The translations under genes and the position numbers were made by a program. Of a DNA stretch of 6,455 bases, positions 1 to 5,968 are shown piece after piece. The notes under the pieces are model-generated. The model saw only the letters and a list, made by a program, of their open reading frames with translations, was not told where the DNA came from and did not search any database. Source of the DNA: DATFAS01 sp035254305 (GTDB lineage: Bacteria > Bacillota > Bacilli > Aneurinibacillales > RAOX-1); assembly GCA_035254305.1 (NCBI GenBank), contig DATFAS010000024.1, positions 1 through 6,455 of the forward strand. The letters run 5' to 3'. The first letter of the stretch is position 1. Every line of letters starts with the position of its first letter.

Positions 1-39
1 TTAAGATTTAAATATAAAAGGGGGATTATTTTATAGCAT

Positions 40-56
40 TGTGAATATAACTAATG
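40..56 (+). promoter_or_regulatory. TnrA-like box (candidate)
   Basis: The 17 bases read TGTGA, seven bases, TAATG. The TnrA consensus is TGTNA-N7-TNACA, so six of the eight fixed positions match and the last two (CA) do not. The centre (position 48) lies about 50 bases upstream of the start expected from the -10-like element at 87-92, which is the usual distance for TnrA-activated promoters. In B. subtilis the related ycsF-kipIA operon is under TnrA control, so a site here makes sense. The right half is degenerate, so this is a candidate only. Confidence 0.35.
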
Positions 57-72
57 CTTCAGAAAAATTTGG

Positions 73-87
73 TTGAAAGCGTTTTCT
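73..87 (+). promoter_or_regulatory. cre box (CcpA operator)
   Basis: TTGAAAGCGTTTTCT matches every fixed position of the Bacillus cre consensus WTGNAANCGNWNNCW, with the central CG and flanking arms intact. It lies in the leader of the five-gene operon, 49 bases before the chosen start of the first gene, and its last base is the first base of the -10-like TATAAG (87-92). By known CcpA behaviour, binding here would block polymerase and give catabolite repression of 5-oxoproline uptake and use. The match is seen directly; the repression is inferred. Confidence 0.75.
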
Positions 88-92
88 ATAAG
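87..92 (+). promoter_or_regulatory. Candidate -10 element of the oxoprolinase operon
   Basis: TATAAG matches the sigma-A -10 hexamer at five of six positions. The bases 17 upstream (64-69, AAAATT) are no -35 element, which would fit an activator-dependent promoter, for example one helped by the TnrA-like box centred at 48. The predicted transcript starts near 98-99. A second possible -10, TATAAC at 46-51, also lacks a convincing -35, so the true promoter is unsettled. Confidence 0.35.
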
Positions 93-135
93 AGAACTAG
101 TTATAGTTAAAAGAAATTTAAGGGGAGAAGATGAG

Positions 136-846
136 ATGCTAACACTAATTGGGGTTGCTATTGTAATTGTGGGTTTTGCCATGCGGTTTAATCCCATGCT
201 CGTTGTGACGATTGCTGGGATTGTGACTGGATTGGTTGGTCATCTCCCGATGGATAAGATCCTTTCTACATTTGGGGAGGCATTTGTAAAAAATCGATAT
301 CTTTCATTGTTTATACTTACCTTACCTGTTATTGGGATCTTGGAACGGAATGGACTAAAGGAACAATCACAAAATCTAATCGGTAAAGTTAAAGCGGCAA
401 CGACCGGGCGTTTGCTCATTTTATACCTATTTATTCGTGAAGTTTCCGCGGCGTTGGGGCTTACTAGTCTTGGTGGACATGCCCAAATGGTACGTCCACT
501 CATTGCTCCTATGGCAGAGGGAGCTGCAGAAAATAAATTTGGGAGTATACCAGAAAAAACACGGAATAAGATTCGAGCTTTTGCAGCTTCATCTGATAAT
601 GTGGGAGTATTCTTCGGAGAAGATATTTTCATTGCATTCGGTGCGGTTTTACTTATGAAGGGTTTCTTCGAACAAAATGGAATTCAATTGGAACCTCTAG
701 ACATTGCGGTTTGGGGAATTCCGACAGCGCTTGCGGCTTTCATTATTCATGGAGCTAGACTTATTCTGTTAGATCGAATGATTAAACGTGAGGTGGAAGT
801 GGGAAAGAGTCTACATTCTAAGCAGGATAGTGAGGAGATAGCATGA
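136..846 (+). CDS. DUF969 family membrane protein, probable 5-oxoproline transport component
   Basis: A 236-residue integral membrane protein of the DUF969 family. Hydrophobic segments lie at about residues 2-17, 21-37, 56-70, 91-106, 155-176 and 190-213, ending in a charged cytoplasmic-type tail. The loop at about 108-130 (GLTSLGGHAQMVRPLIAPMA) and the stretch at 149-163 (FAASSDNVGVFFGED) carry most of the conserved polar residues and could line a substrate path. The ATG at 136 was chosen because AGGGGAG (121-127) sits 8 bases upstream. An upstream in-frame TTG at 73 has no ribosome binding site and falls within the cre box. The stop overlaps the next gene as ATGA, suggesting translational coupling and a two-part membrane complex. 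DUF969 and DUF979 genes habitually travel together and often neighbour 5-oxoproline or pyroglutamyl-peptide genes. The transport role is inferred from that context. Confidence 0.85.
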   Translation: MLTLIGVAIVIVGFAMRFNPMLVVTIAGIVTGLVGHLPMDKILSTFGEAFVKNRYLSLFILTLPVIGILERNGLKEQSQNLIGKVKAATTGRLLILYLFIREVSAALGLTSLGGHAQMVRPLIAPMAEGAAENKFGSIPEKTRNKIRAFAASSDNVGVFFGEDIFIAFGAVLLMKGFFEQNGIQLEPLDIAVWGIPTALAAFIIHGARLILLDRMIKREVEVGKSLHSKQDSEEIA

Positions 847-1796
847 TTATAAGTCTAGAGTATATCTATTATATTGCAGGGATTTTTTTAGCTATTATTG
901 CTGTACTAGCGTTTAAAGATGAAAAAAATCCGAAACGGGGAATGACTGCTGCGTTTTGGGGGCTTTATGCCATTACGTTCCTCTTCGGAACGGTGATTCC
1001 TCCAGTGTATATGGGAGTAATCGTCATTATTTTGGCCTTGATTGCAGGTTTTGGGGGTGTTCGTTTAGGATCATATGATATAACATCTGAACAGCAACGT
1101 CATTCGAGTGCAAAGAGATTGGGTAACTCATTATTCCTGCCTACACTTTTAATCCCCTTTATAACCGTAATCGGTACGATTGGTTTGAAGGATGTGACTA
1201 TTGGTGGAATAGAACTTTTGGATAAAAAGAACATCACGCTTGTTAGTTTAGGTATCGCTTGTATCCTATCCTTAATAGTAGCCCTTAAATTCACAAAAGA
1301 AAGAGGGCTTCAACCGATTAAAGAATCACGTCGATTGCTCGATGCGATTGGTTGGGCAGCTGTTCTTCCGCAAATGCTGGCAACATTAGGTGGACTTTTT
1401 GCTGTGGCAGGTGTTGGACAAGCAGTCTCCGACTTGGTTAGTATGGCCATTCCAGTTGATAATCGTTTTTTGGTAGTTTTTGCCTATACTGTAGGGATGG
1501 CTCTGTTTACGATGATTATGGGAAATGCTTTTGCAGCTTTTCCAGTTATGACTGCAGGAGTTGGATTACCACTGCTTGTCCACATGCATGGGGCAAATCC
1601 TGCTATTATGGCGGCAATCGGTATGTTCTCTGGCTACTGCGGTACATTAATGACTCCTATGGCGGCAAATTATAATATTGTGCCTGCTGCTTTACTCGAT
1701 TTGCCAGATAAGAATGGTGTCATTAAGGCGCAAATCCCAACGGCTCTCATTTTATTAACAGTGAATATATTTTTAATGTATTTTCTTGTTTTCTAA
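843..1796 (+). CDS. DUF979 family membrane protein, partner of the DUF969 protein
   Basis: A 317-residue DUF979 protein of normal family length. About eight hydrophobic segments are visible, near residues 7-23, 36-52, 56-73, 99-114, 132-148, 170-191, 209-232 and 298-317. The region around 253-280 contains PAIMAAIGMFSGYCGTLMTP followed by MAANYN, a Gly/Pro-broken helix pair like the re-entrant substrate loops of ion-coupled carboxylate transporters. That comparison is an inference from appearance. Start ATG 843 overlaps the stop of the DUF969 gene, with GAGGAG at 832-837 giving 5-base spacing. The tight coupling suggests equal synthesis of two subunits. Since pxpA, pxpB and pxpC follow at once, 5-oxoproline is the most economical substrate guess. 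B. subtilis has a different permease gene (ycsG) in the matching position. Confidence 0.85.
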   Translation: MIISLEYIYYIAGIFLAIIAVLAFKDEKNPKRGMTAAFWGLYAITFLFGTVIPPVYMGVIVIILALIAGFGGVRLGSYDITSEQQRHSSAKRLGNSLFLPTLLIPFITVIGTIGLKDVTIGGIELLDKKNITLVSLGIACILSLIVALKFTKERGLQPIKESRRLLDAIGWAAVLPQMLATLGGLFAVAGVGQAVSDLVSMAIPVDNRFLVVFAYTVGMALFTMIMGNAFAAFPVMTAGVGLPLLVHMHGANPAIMAAIGMFSGYCGTLMTPMAANYNIVPAALLDLPDKNGVIKAQIPTALILLTVNIFLMYFLVF

Positions 1797-1838
1797 TTTG
1801 TTAATGAAGGGATCTTTTTGTTAGGAGGAGAAGTAACT

Positions 1839-2603
1839 TTGTATAGAGTTGATTTAAATTGTGATTTTGGTGAGAGTTTTGGTGTTTATAAGATTCATAC
1901 AGATAATGATATTTTAAAATATGTAACATCTATCAATATTGCCTGTGGTTTTCATGCAGGAGATCCAGCAGTTATGCACCATACCGTTAAACTAGCAATT
2001 GAGAATGGAGTCGCCATTGGAGCACATCCTGGACTCCCTGATTTGATTGGCTTTGGTCGCCGTAATATGGATATTATTCCACAGGAAGCGTACGATATGG
2101 TTGTCTACCAAATGGGCGCACTTGATGGGTTTGTGAAATCAGAAGGTGGAAGAATGCAGCATGTAAAACCTCATGGTGCCTTGTATAATATGGCTGCAAG
2201 GAGGAAGGATCTATCTGAGGCTATAGCGGAAGCCGTATACAAGGTTAATCCTCATTTAATTCTATTTGGTCTTTCTGGTAGTGAATTGGCCCATGCAGGT
2301 GAACGAATTGGACTTCGAATTGCCCATGAAGTATTTTCTGATAGAACTTATCAGATCGATGGCACGTTGACTCCTCGGAGTCAGGTAGATTCCTTAATTA
2401 CCCAGCAGCATCAAGCTGTGGCCCAGGTAATTCGAATGGTTAAAGAACGTAAAGTATTATCACAGCAGGGAACCGATATTGCCATTCAGGCAGATACAGT
2501 TTGTATTCATGGGGATGGTCTACACGCATTGGAGTTTGCACGTCATATCCATGAGTGTCTTGAAAATTCGGGGATTTCCGTTCGGGCGATGGGACAGAAA
2601 TAG
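1839..2603 (+). CDS. pxpA: 5-oxoprolinase subunit PxpA (LamB/YcsF family)
   Basis: Cytoplasmic subunit of the ATP-dependent 5-oxoprolinase, which converts 5-oxoproline, ATP and water to L-glutamate, ADP and phosphate together with PxpB and PxpC. The 254 residues cover the family from end to end: DLNCDFGES (5-13), NIACGFHAGDP (33-43), GAHPGLPD (61-68), HVKPHGALYN (108-117), EVFSDRTYQ (164-172), DGTLTPRSQ (174-182) and CIHGDG (222-227). The repeated His and Asp motifs are the expected active-site surface of this (beta/alpha)-barrel deacetylase-like fold. Start TTG 1839 follows AGGAGGAG (1823-1830) by 8 bases and places the family N-terminus at MYRVDLN. A TTG at 1818 lies upstream of that ribosome binding site and is not used. 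The gene is intact, with no missing motif seen. It lies 42 bases after the DUF979 gene with no terminator between. Confidence 0.95.
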   Translation: MYRVDLNCDFGESFGVYKIHTDNDILKYVTSINIACGFHAGDPAVMHHTVKLAIENGVAIGAHPGLPDLIGFGRRNMDIIPQEAYDMVVYQMGALDGFVKSEGGRMQHVKPHGALYNMAARRKDLSEAIAEAVYKVNPHLILFGLSGSELAHAGERIGLRIAHEVFSDRTYQIDGTLTPRSQVDSLITQQHQAVAQVIRMVKERKVLSQQGTDIAIQADTVCIHGDGLHALEFARHIHECLENSGISVRAMGQK

Positions 2604-2615
2604 GGGAGGGTAAAA

Positions 2616-3359
2616 TTGCATCAGAGCATCAAGGGTGAATCATCAATGGAGTTGTTTCCGCTTGGAGAATCGGCCATTATAGTCGAGTTTGGTAAAGGGA
2701 TTCATCTAGATATTCACCGTAAAGTGAAAAGATTAACAGAATATCTGGATCGATATCCTTTTGTAGGAATGATAGAATGTGTACCAGCGTTTTCAAGTGT
2801 TACTGTGTTTTATAATCCAGTGAAAGTAAAACAGGAAAATAAAGAGAAGGGTAATCGCACTTCTTTTGAAATGGTTTCCTCCATGTTAAACCAAATGGCT
2901 TTAAACATAGAGGAATCAGCGAATCAAAAACCAAGAACCGTGGAAATCCCAGTTTGCTATGGTGGAGACTTCGGACCAGATCTAGAGTTTGTAGCCGAAC
3001 ACAACAAGCTTACATTGAGTGATGTTATCGAAATTCATTCAAGCAGGGAATATCTTGTCTATATGATCGGGTTTGCTCCTGGGTTTCCTTATTTGGGAGG
3101 AATGTCTGAACGGATTTCGGCTCCTCGACGATCATCTCCCCGTATGAAGATTCCAGGAGGATCGGTAGGGATTGCAGGAACGCAAACGGGTATATACCCC
3201 ATCTCAACTCCCGGAGGTTGGCAGTTAATTGGCCGTACACCACTAGATCTTTTCTGTCCAGATGAAAGCCCGCCAAGTCTTCTTCAATCAGGGGATCTAA
3301 TCAGATTTCAACCGATCTCCCGAAAAGAATTTGATGAATATAGGGGGGGAAGTTGGTGA
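2616..3359 (+). CDS. pxpB: 5-oxoprolinase subunit PxpB (KipI family)
   Basis: Second oxoprolinase subunit, 247 residues, equivalent to B. subtilis KipI, which is also known as an inhibitor of the sporulation kinase KinA. Whether that second role exists here cannot be told. The N-terminal domain (about 11-100) holds PLGESAIIVEFG (15-26) and CVPAFSSVTVFYNP (55-68). The C-terminal cyclophilin-like domain holds IPVCYGGDFGPDL (111-123), YMIGFAPGFPYLGGM (149-163), PRMKIPGGSVGIAGTQTGIY (175-194) and STPGGWQLIGRTP (197-209), all hallmarks of the family. TTG 2616 was chosen because GGGAGG (2604-2609) is 6 bases upstream; that site overlaps the pxpA stop. The alternative ATG at 2646 would remove ten poorly conserved residues and has a weaker ribosome binding site. 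A lysine/glutamate-rich linker lies at 69-82. Confidence 0.94.
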   Translation: MHQSIKGESSMELFPLGESAIIVEFGKGIHLDIHRKVKRLTEYLDRYPFVGMIECVPAFSSVTVFYNPVKVKQENKEKGNRTSFEMVSSMLNQMALNIEESANQKPRTVEIPVCYGGDFGPDLEFVAEHNKLTLSDVIEIHSSREYLVYMIGFAPGFPYLGGMSERISAPRRSSPRMKIPGGSVGIAGTQTGIYPISTPGGWQLIGRTPLDLFCPDESPPSLLQSGDLIRFQPISRKEFDEYRGGSW

Positions 3360-4360
3360 GCATGAAAGTTCTTAAACCCGGACTTCTAACAAGTATTCAA
3401 GATTTAGGGAGGTATGGTTATCAAAAACATGGGGTGATCGTTAGTGGTGCTATGGATTCCTATTCTCTGAGGATCGCCAATCTTTTGGTGGGAAATGAGG
3501 AGGATGAAGCAGCACTAGAGATCACTTTAATGGGCCCTACGTTGCGGATTGAGCAAGATTCTTTGTTGGCCATAACCGGTGGAGACTTGTCTCCTACAGT
3601 CGATGGAAAATCGATTCCTATGTGGAGGCCGGTTTATGTGAAGAGTGGAAGTGTTATACAGTTTGGAGCTTGTAAGCTAGGATGCCGATCTTATTTAGCT
3701 GTTGCAGGCGGTTATGATGTTCCCGAAGTCATGGGGAGTAGAAGCACATACCTACGGGCAGGGGTAGGAGGGTATCAAGGAAGAGCATTAAAAGAGGGGG
3801 ACCAGCTCTCTTATAAATTCCCTTTCGAACTATCCATTCAGGTGATGCAAAATTTAATAAGAGAAATATCTTCTAGTTCGTTTTTTTCAACATCGTGGTC
3901 TGTAGGGAGAGAATACATTCCACAGGATTCTCTACTTATTAAGGTTCGGGTGATGCGTGGAAGTCAGTTTGAGCAGTTTACTGTAGATAGTAGAAATCAA
4001 TTTTTTAGTTCACCATTTCAGGTTACACCACAATCAGATCGAATGGGGTACCGATTATCGGGGCCGATTTTGGAACTAGCAGAACCATTGGAAATGATAT
4101 CAGAAGCTGTTTCCCTTGGGACTATCCAGGTGCCTTCAGATGGAAATCCAATTATTTTACTAGCAGATAGGCAAACAGTTGGTGGATATCCTAGGATTGC
4201 CCAAGTAATCCAGGTAGATATTCCAGTCATTGCCCAAATGAAGCCCGGGAGTAAAATATTGTTTCAAGAAATTTCATTAGATGAGGCAGAAGAACTCTAT
4301 TTTGAAAAGGAAAGAAGCATCCAAGATTTGAAGGCTGGGATTAGGTTGAGACTGAAGTAA
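3356..4360 (+). CDS. pxpC: 5-oxoprolinase subunit PxpC (KipA family)
   Basis: Third oxoprolinase subunit, 334 residues, matching the usual length of the biotin-dependent-carboxylase-like KipA family (carboxyltransferase domain, subdomain C/D type). Diagnostic stretches are KVLKPGLLTSIQDLGRYGYQ (4-23), GAMDSYSLRIANLLVGN (about 31-47), ALEITLMGP (about 54-62), the GGYD and STYLRAG region (about 117-135) and GGYPRIAQVIQVDIPVIAQM (near residue 280). It pairs with PxpB to form the ATP-using part of the enzyme. GTG 3356 is preferred because it overlaps the pxpB stop as GTGA and is 6-8 bases after the G-rich site AGGGGGGGA (3342-3350). TTG 3353 and ATG 3362 are alternatives differing by one or two residues. 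It is the last gene of the operon, and no clear terminator follows in the 78 bases before the next gene. Confidence 0.94.
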   Translation: MSMKVLKPGLLTSIQDLGRYGYQKHGVIVSGAMDSYSLRIANLLVGNEEDEAALEITLMGPTLRIEQDSLLAITGGDLSPTVDGKSIPMWRPVYVKSGSVIQFGACKLGCRSYLAVAGGYDVPEVMGSRSTYLRAGVGGYQGRALKEGDQLSYKFPFELSIQVMQNLIREISSSSFFSTSWSVGREYIPQDSLLIKVRVMRGSQFEQFTVDSRNQFFSSPFQVTPQSDRMGYRLSGPILELAEPLEMISEAVSLGTIQVPSDGNPIILLADRQTVGGYPRIAQVIQVDIPVIAQMKPGSKILFQEISLDEAEELYFEKERSIQDLKAGIRLRLK

Positions 4361-4438
4361 ATGGTGAATTAATCCACTTCTCATTGGGATATGCTAAGAG
4401 AATGATGATCTAATAATACTAAAAATGGAGAAAAACGA

Positions 4439-4819
4439 ATGATTAATAAACTCGGCCAAATTATGTTGTATGTAAATAACCAAGATGAATCATTGAAATT
4501 TTGGACGGAAAAGGTAGGGTTTAACTTAGTTGCTGAAGAAGACAATGGACAAGGGTTAAGGTGGATTGAAATTGCACCAACAAAGGAGTCAGAAACGAGT
4601 ATTGTTCTCCACAATAAGGAACTAATTGCTAAGATGCAGCCAGAATTAAATCTTAATACACCTTCTTTATTATTCTTTACCGAGAATATTGATGAATTAT
4701 ATAAAGACTTTTCAGCCAAAAACATCACAGTCGGTGAAATGGTAAGTATGCCAACTGGAAGAGTATTTAACTTTGCTGATTGTGAAGGAAATTACTTTGC
4801 TATCCTGGAAAAAAGATAG
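4439..4819 (+). CDS. VOC (glyoxalase/bleomycin-resistance fold) family protein
   Basis: A 126-residue single-copy vicinal-oxygen-chelate protein with two beta-alpha-beta-beta-beta modules. Module one (about 5-58) shows IMLYVNNQDESLKFWTEKVG and ends in SIVLHN. Module two (about 75-124) shows LLFFTENIDELYKDF, then GRVFNFADCEGNYFAILEK. Of the usual metal-ligand positions, E124 in the last strand is present, but the first-strand His is replaced by Gln (Q7). It may bind metal differently or act without one. The substrate cannot be told from sequence; family members include lyases, dioxygenases and antibiotic-binding proteins. ATG 4439 has GGAG at 4427-4430. The 78-base gap from pxpC may hold its own promoter (TTGGGA at 4384 and AT-rich DNA near 4409-4420), but no good -10 at proper spacing was found. 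No link to oxoproline metabolism is evident. Confidence 0.88.
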   Translation: MINKLGQIMLYVNNQDESLKFWTEKVGFNLVAEEDNGQGLRWIEIAPTKESETSIVLHNKELIAKMQPELNLNTPSLLFFTENIDELYKDFSAKNITVGEMVSMPTGRVFNFADCEGNYFAILEKR

Positions 4820-4922
4820 ATGCAATGTAGGATTTTGGGTGATGACTAATCTACACGAGTACGAATAGATGGAGAAACTTCCCCTATTCAAGAGATACAT
4901 GATCTATTGGATTCTTTCAACT

Positions 4923-4958
4923 AAACAAGGCTCTCATCTTTCGATGGGAGCCTTGTTT
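4923..4958. terminator. Bidirectional hairpin terminator between convergent genes
   Basis: A 16-bp stem (4923-4938 with 4943-4958) around a four-base TTTC loop, with a single G-T wobble pair. The arms begin with AAA and end with TTT, so either strand gives a stem closed by a short U run. It sits 103 bases after the VOC gene and about 50 bases beyond the stop of the convergent repeat-protein gene, so it can end transcripts from both. The U runs are short, so efficiency is uncertain. Confidence 0.85.
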
Positions 4959-5007
4959 ATAGTATCTGGATTTTTGGTCTGAGTTGGTTAATCTATCTAT
5001 TTGGAAT

Positions 5008-5736
5008 CTATTTTTGATGGTTAGGCAAAGTTATCCCAAGGGCTTCAAGTTGAGTTTTTGCTTCATCTTTTGTTAGAGTGCCGGCTTTGACCTGATCGAA
5101 GATAGCTTGAACCTTAGCTTTGGTGGCATCATCAAGGTTAGCGAATGGGTCTTGATGTGGAGCATGGTCAGGTAATGTTACCCCAAGGGCCTCAAGTTGA
5201 GTTTTTGCTTCATCATGAGTGATTGTTCCAGCTTTTTCTTGATCGAAGATAGCTTGAACCTTAGCTTTGGTGGCATCATCAAGGTTAGCGAATGGGTCTT
5301 GATGAGGAGCACGGTCTGGTAAGGTAACCCCAAGAGCCTCCAATTGAGTTTTTGCTTCATCATGAGTGATTGTACCTGCTTTTTCTTGATCGAAGATAGC
5401 TTGAACCTTAGCTTTGGTGGCATCATCAAGGTTAGCGAATGGGTCTTGATGTGGAGCATGGTCAGGTAAGGTAACCCCAAGAGCCTCCAATTGAGTTTTT
5501 GCTTCATCATGAGTAATTGTTCCAGCTTTTTCTTGATCAAAAATAGCTTGAACCTTAGCTTTGGTGGCATCATCAAGGCTAGCAAATGGGTCTTGTCTTT
5601 GATGGCCTTGATGTTGAGCTTGTTTTGTATGAACAGAGCTAGAAGTAGTGGATGAAGCTGCATATGCTGATCCTGTAATGGCTAATATAGCAATACCTGC
5701 AGAAGCTAGAGTTAGAATTCTTTTTTTGTTTAACAT
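5008..5736 (-). CDS. Secreted protein of four 49-residue tandem repeats, unknown function
   Basis: A 242-residue protein with a clear Sec signal peptide: KK at 4-5, hydrophobic core about 7-22, and probable cleavage after AYA (24-26). A polar Ser/Thr/Gln/His-rich linker follows (27-48; His at 36, 42, 45). The rest is four tandem units at 49-97, 98-146, 147-195 and 196-242, the last one shorter by two residues and most divergent. Each unit begins DPFA(N/S)LDDATKAKVQAIFDQ and continues KAGTITHDEAKTQLEALGVT then LPDHAPHQ. This reads as two helices joined by an AGTIT turn, recalling DUF2680-like secreted Bacillus proteins and the second half of an EF hand. No anchor, LPXTG or other catalytic motif is seen. 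ATG 5736 has AGGGAG (5747-5752) about 10 bases upstream. It is convergent with the VOC gene and divergent from the next. The role may be structural, metal-binding or in stress response; none is shown. Confidence 0.85.
   Translation of the reverse strand: MLNKKRILTLASAGIAILAITGSAYAASSTTSSSVHTKQAQHQGHQRQDPFASLDDATKAKVQAIFDQEKAGTITHDEAKTQLEALGVTLPDHAPHQDPFANLDDATKAKVQAIFDQEKAGTITHDEAKTQLEALGVTLPDRAPHQDPFANLDDATKAKVQAIFDQEKAGTITHDEAKTQLEALGVTLPDHAPHQDPFANLDDATKAKVQAIFDQVKAGTLTKDEAKTQLEALGITLPNHQK
5011..5592 (-). repeat. Four tandem 147-bp coding repeats
   Basis: Units lie at 5446-5592, 5299-5445, 5152-5298 and 5011-5151 in reading order, each 147 bp (49 codons) except the last at 141. A 65-base block is identical in three copies (5093-5157, 5240-5304, 5387-5451). 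The first unit in reading order differs there at several bases, and the last unit differs elsewhere in its second half. Near-identity at synonymous sites points to recent duplication or gene conversion. Because the unit is a multiple of three, copy-number change would keep the frame. Confidence 0.95.
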
Positions 5737-5788
5737 TTTTTAAGCACTCCCTTAATTAAGTGTTGTTGTTTACATGTACAAATATAAC

Positions 5789-5810
5789 CACCCTACCTGA
5801 AGATAGGGTG
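5789..5810. promoter_or_regulatory. Near-perfect 22-bp dyad, candidate operator of the repeat gene
   Basis: CACCCTA (5789-5795) and TAGGGTG (5804-5810) form a perfect 7-bp inverted repeat, and two of the three inner positions on each side also pair, leaving one mismatch in ten. It has no following T run, so it is not a terminator. It lies 53-74 bases before the start codon of the minus-strand gene. If TATATT (5781-5786) is the -10, the dyad occupies the spacer, the place where MerR-family activators bind. If TATACT (5811-5816) is the -10, the dyad lies over the transcription start like a repressor site. The regulator is unknown. Confidence 0.45.
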
Positions 5811-5911
5811 AGTATAGCCTGAATGTAAACTGAAAGTTTCAAACCTGGCTTTCTATTATTTGAAAGATTGGAAAAGATCTTCGGATTCCTAGTTTTTTCG
5901 TATGGTATGAA

Positions 5912-5934
5912 TGAAATATGAATGATATATTTCA
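5912..5934. promoter_or_regulatory. AT-rich inverted repeat, possible operator
   Basis: TGAAATAT (5912-5919) and ATATTTCA (5927-5934) are perfect 8-bp inverted arms separated by seven bases. The DNA is very AT-rich, so chance is a real explanation. The right arm with its following bases vaguely resembles NsrR-type AT-rich sites, but the spacing does not fit the published dyad. It is centred about 52 bases upstream of the Fnr-type site. Confidence 0.25.
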
Positions 5935-5968
5935 AATTTTAGACAAATATGGCATTTTACCGAATTTC

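Noticed and set aside
73..135. N-terminal extension of the DUF969 protein from a TTG at 73
   Set aside because: There is no ribosome binding site before it, it overlaps a perfect cre box, and the extension is charged and unlike the family N-terminus. ATG 136 has a strong site.
240..658. Open frames on the minus strand (240-632) and plus strand (437-658) inside the DUF969 gene
   Set aside because: They lie wholly within a well-supported gene, lack ribosome binding sites and show no recognisable family.
3025..3276. Minus-strand open frame inside pxpB
   Set aside because: It is antisense to conserved PxpB motifs and has no start signal.
4381..4900. Minus-strand open frames across the VOC gene (4381-4728 and 4712-4900)
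   Set aside because: They are antisense to a clear VOC protein and have no family resemblance.
5011..5592. CRISPR-like array
   Set aside because: The repeats are 147 bp, contiguous, coding and in frame, with no unique spacers.
5178..5663. 161-codon second frame through the tandem repeats on the minus strand
   Set aside because: It stays open only because the 147-bp repeats copy the same stop-free frame. The translation is low-complexity, Leu/Lys-rich and lacks a ribosome binding site, while the other frame has a signal peptide and a good site.
5771..5778. CopY/BlaI-type operator at TACATGTA
   Set aside because: Those operators need two bases between TACA and TGTA. Here there is none, and an 8-bp palindrome alone is common by chance.
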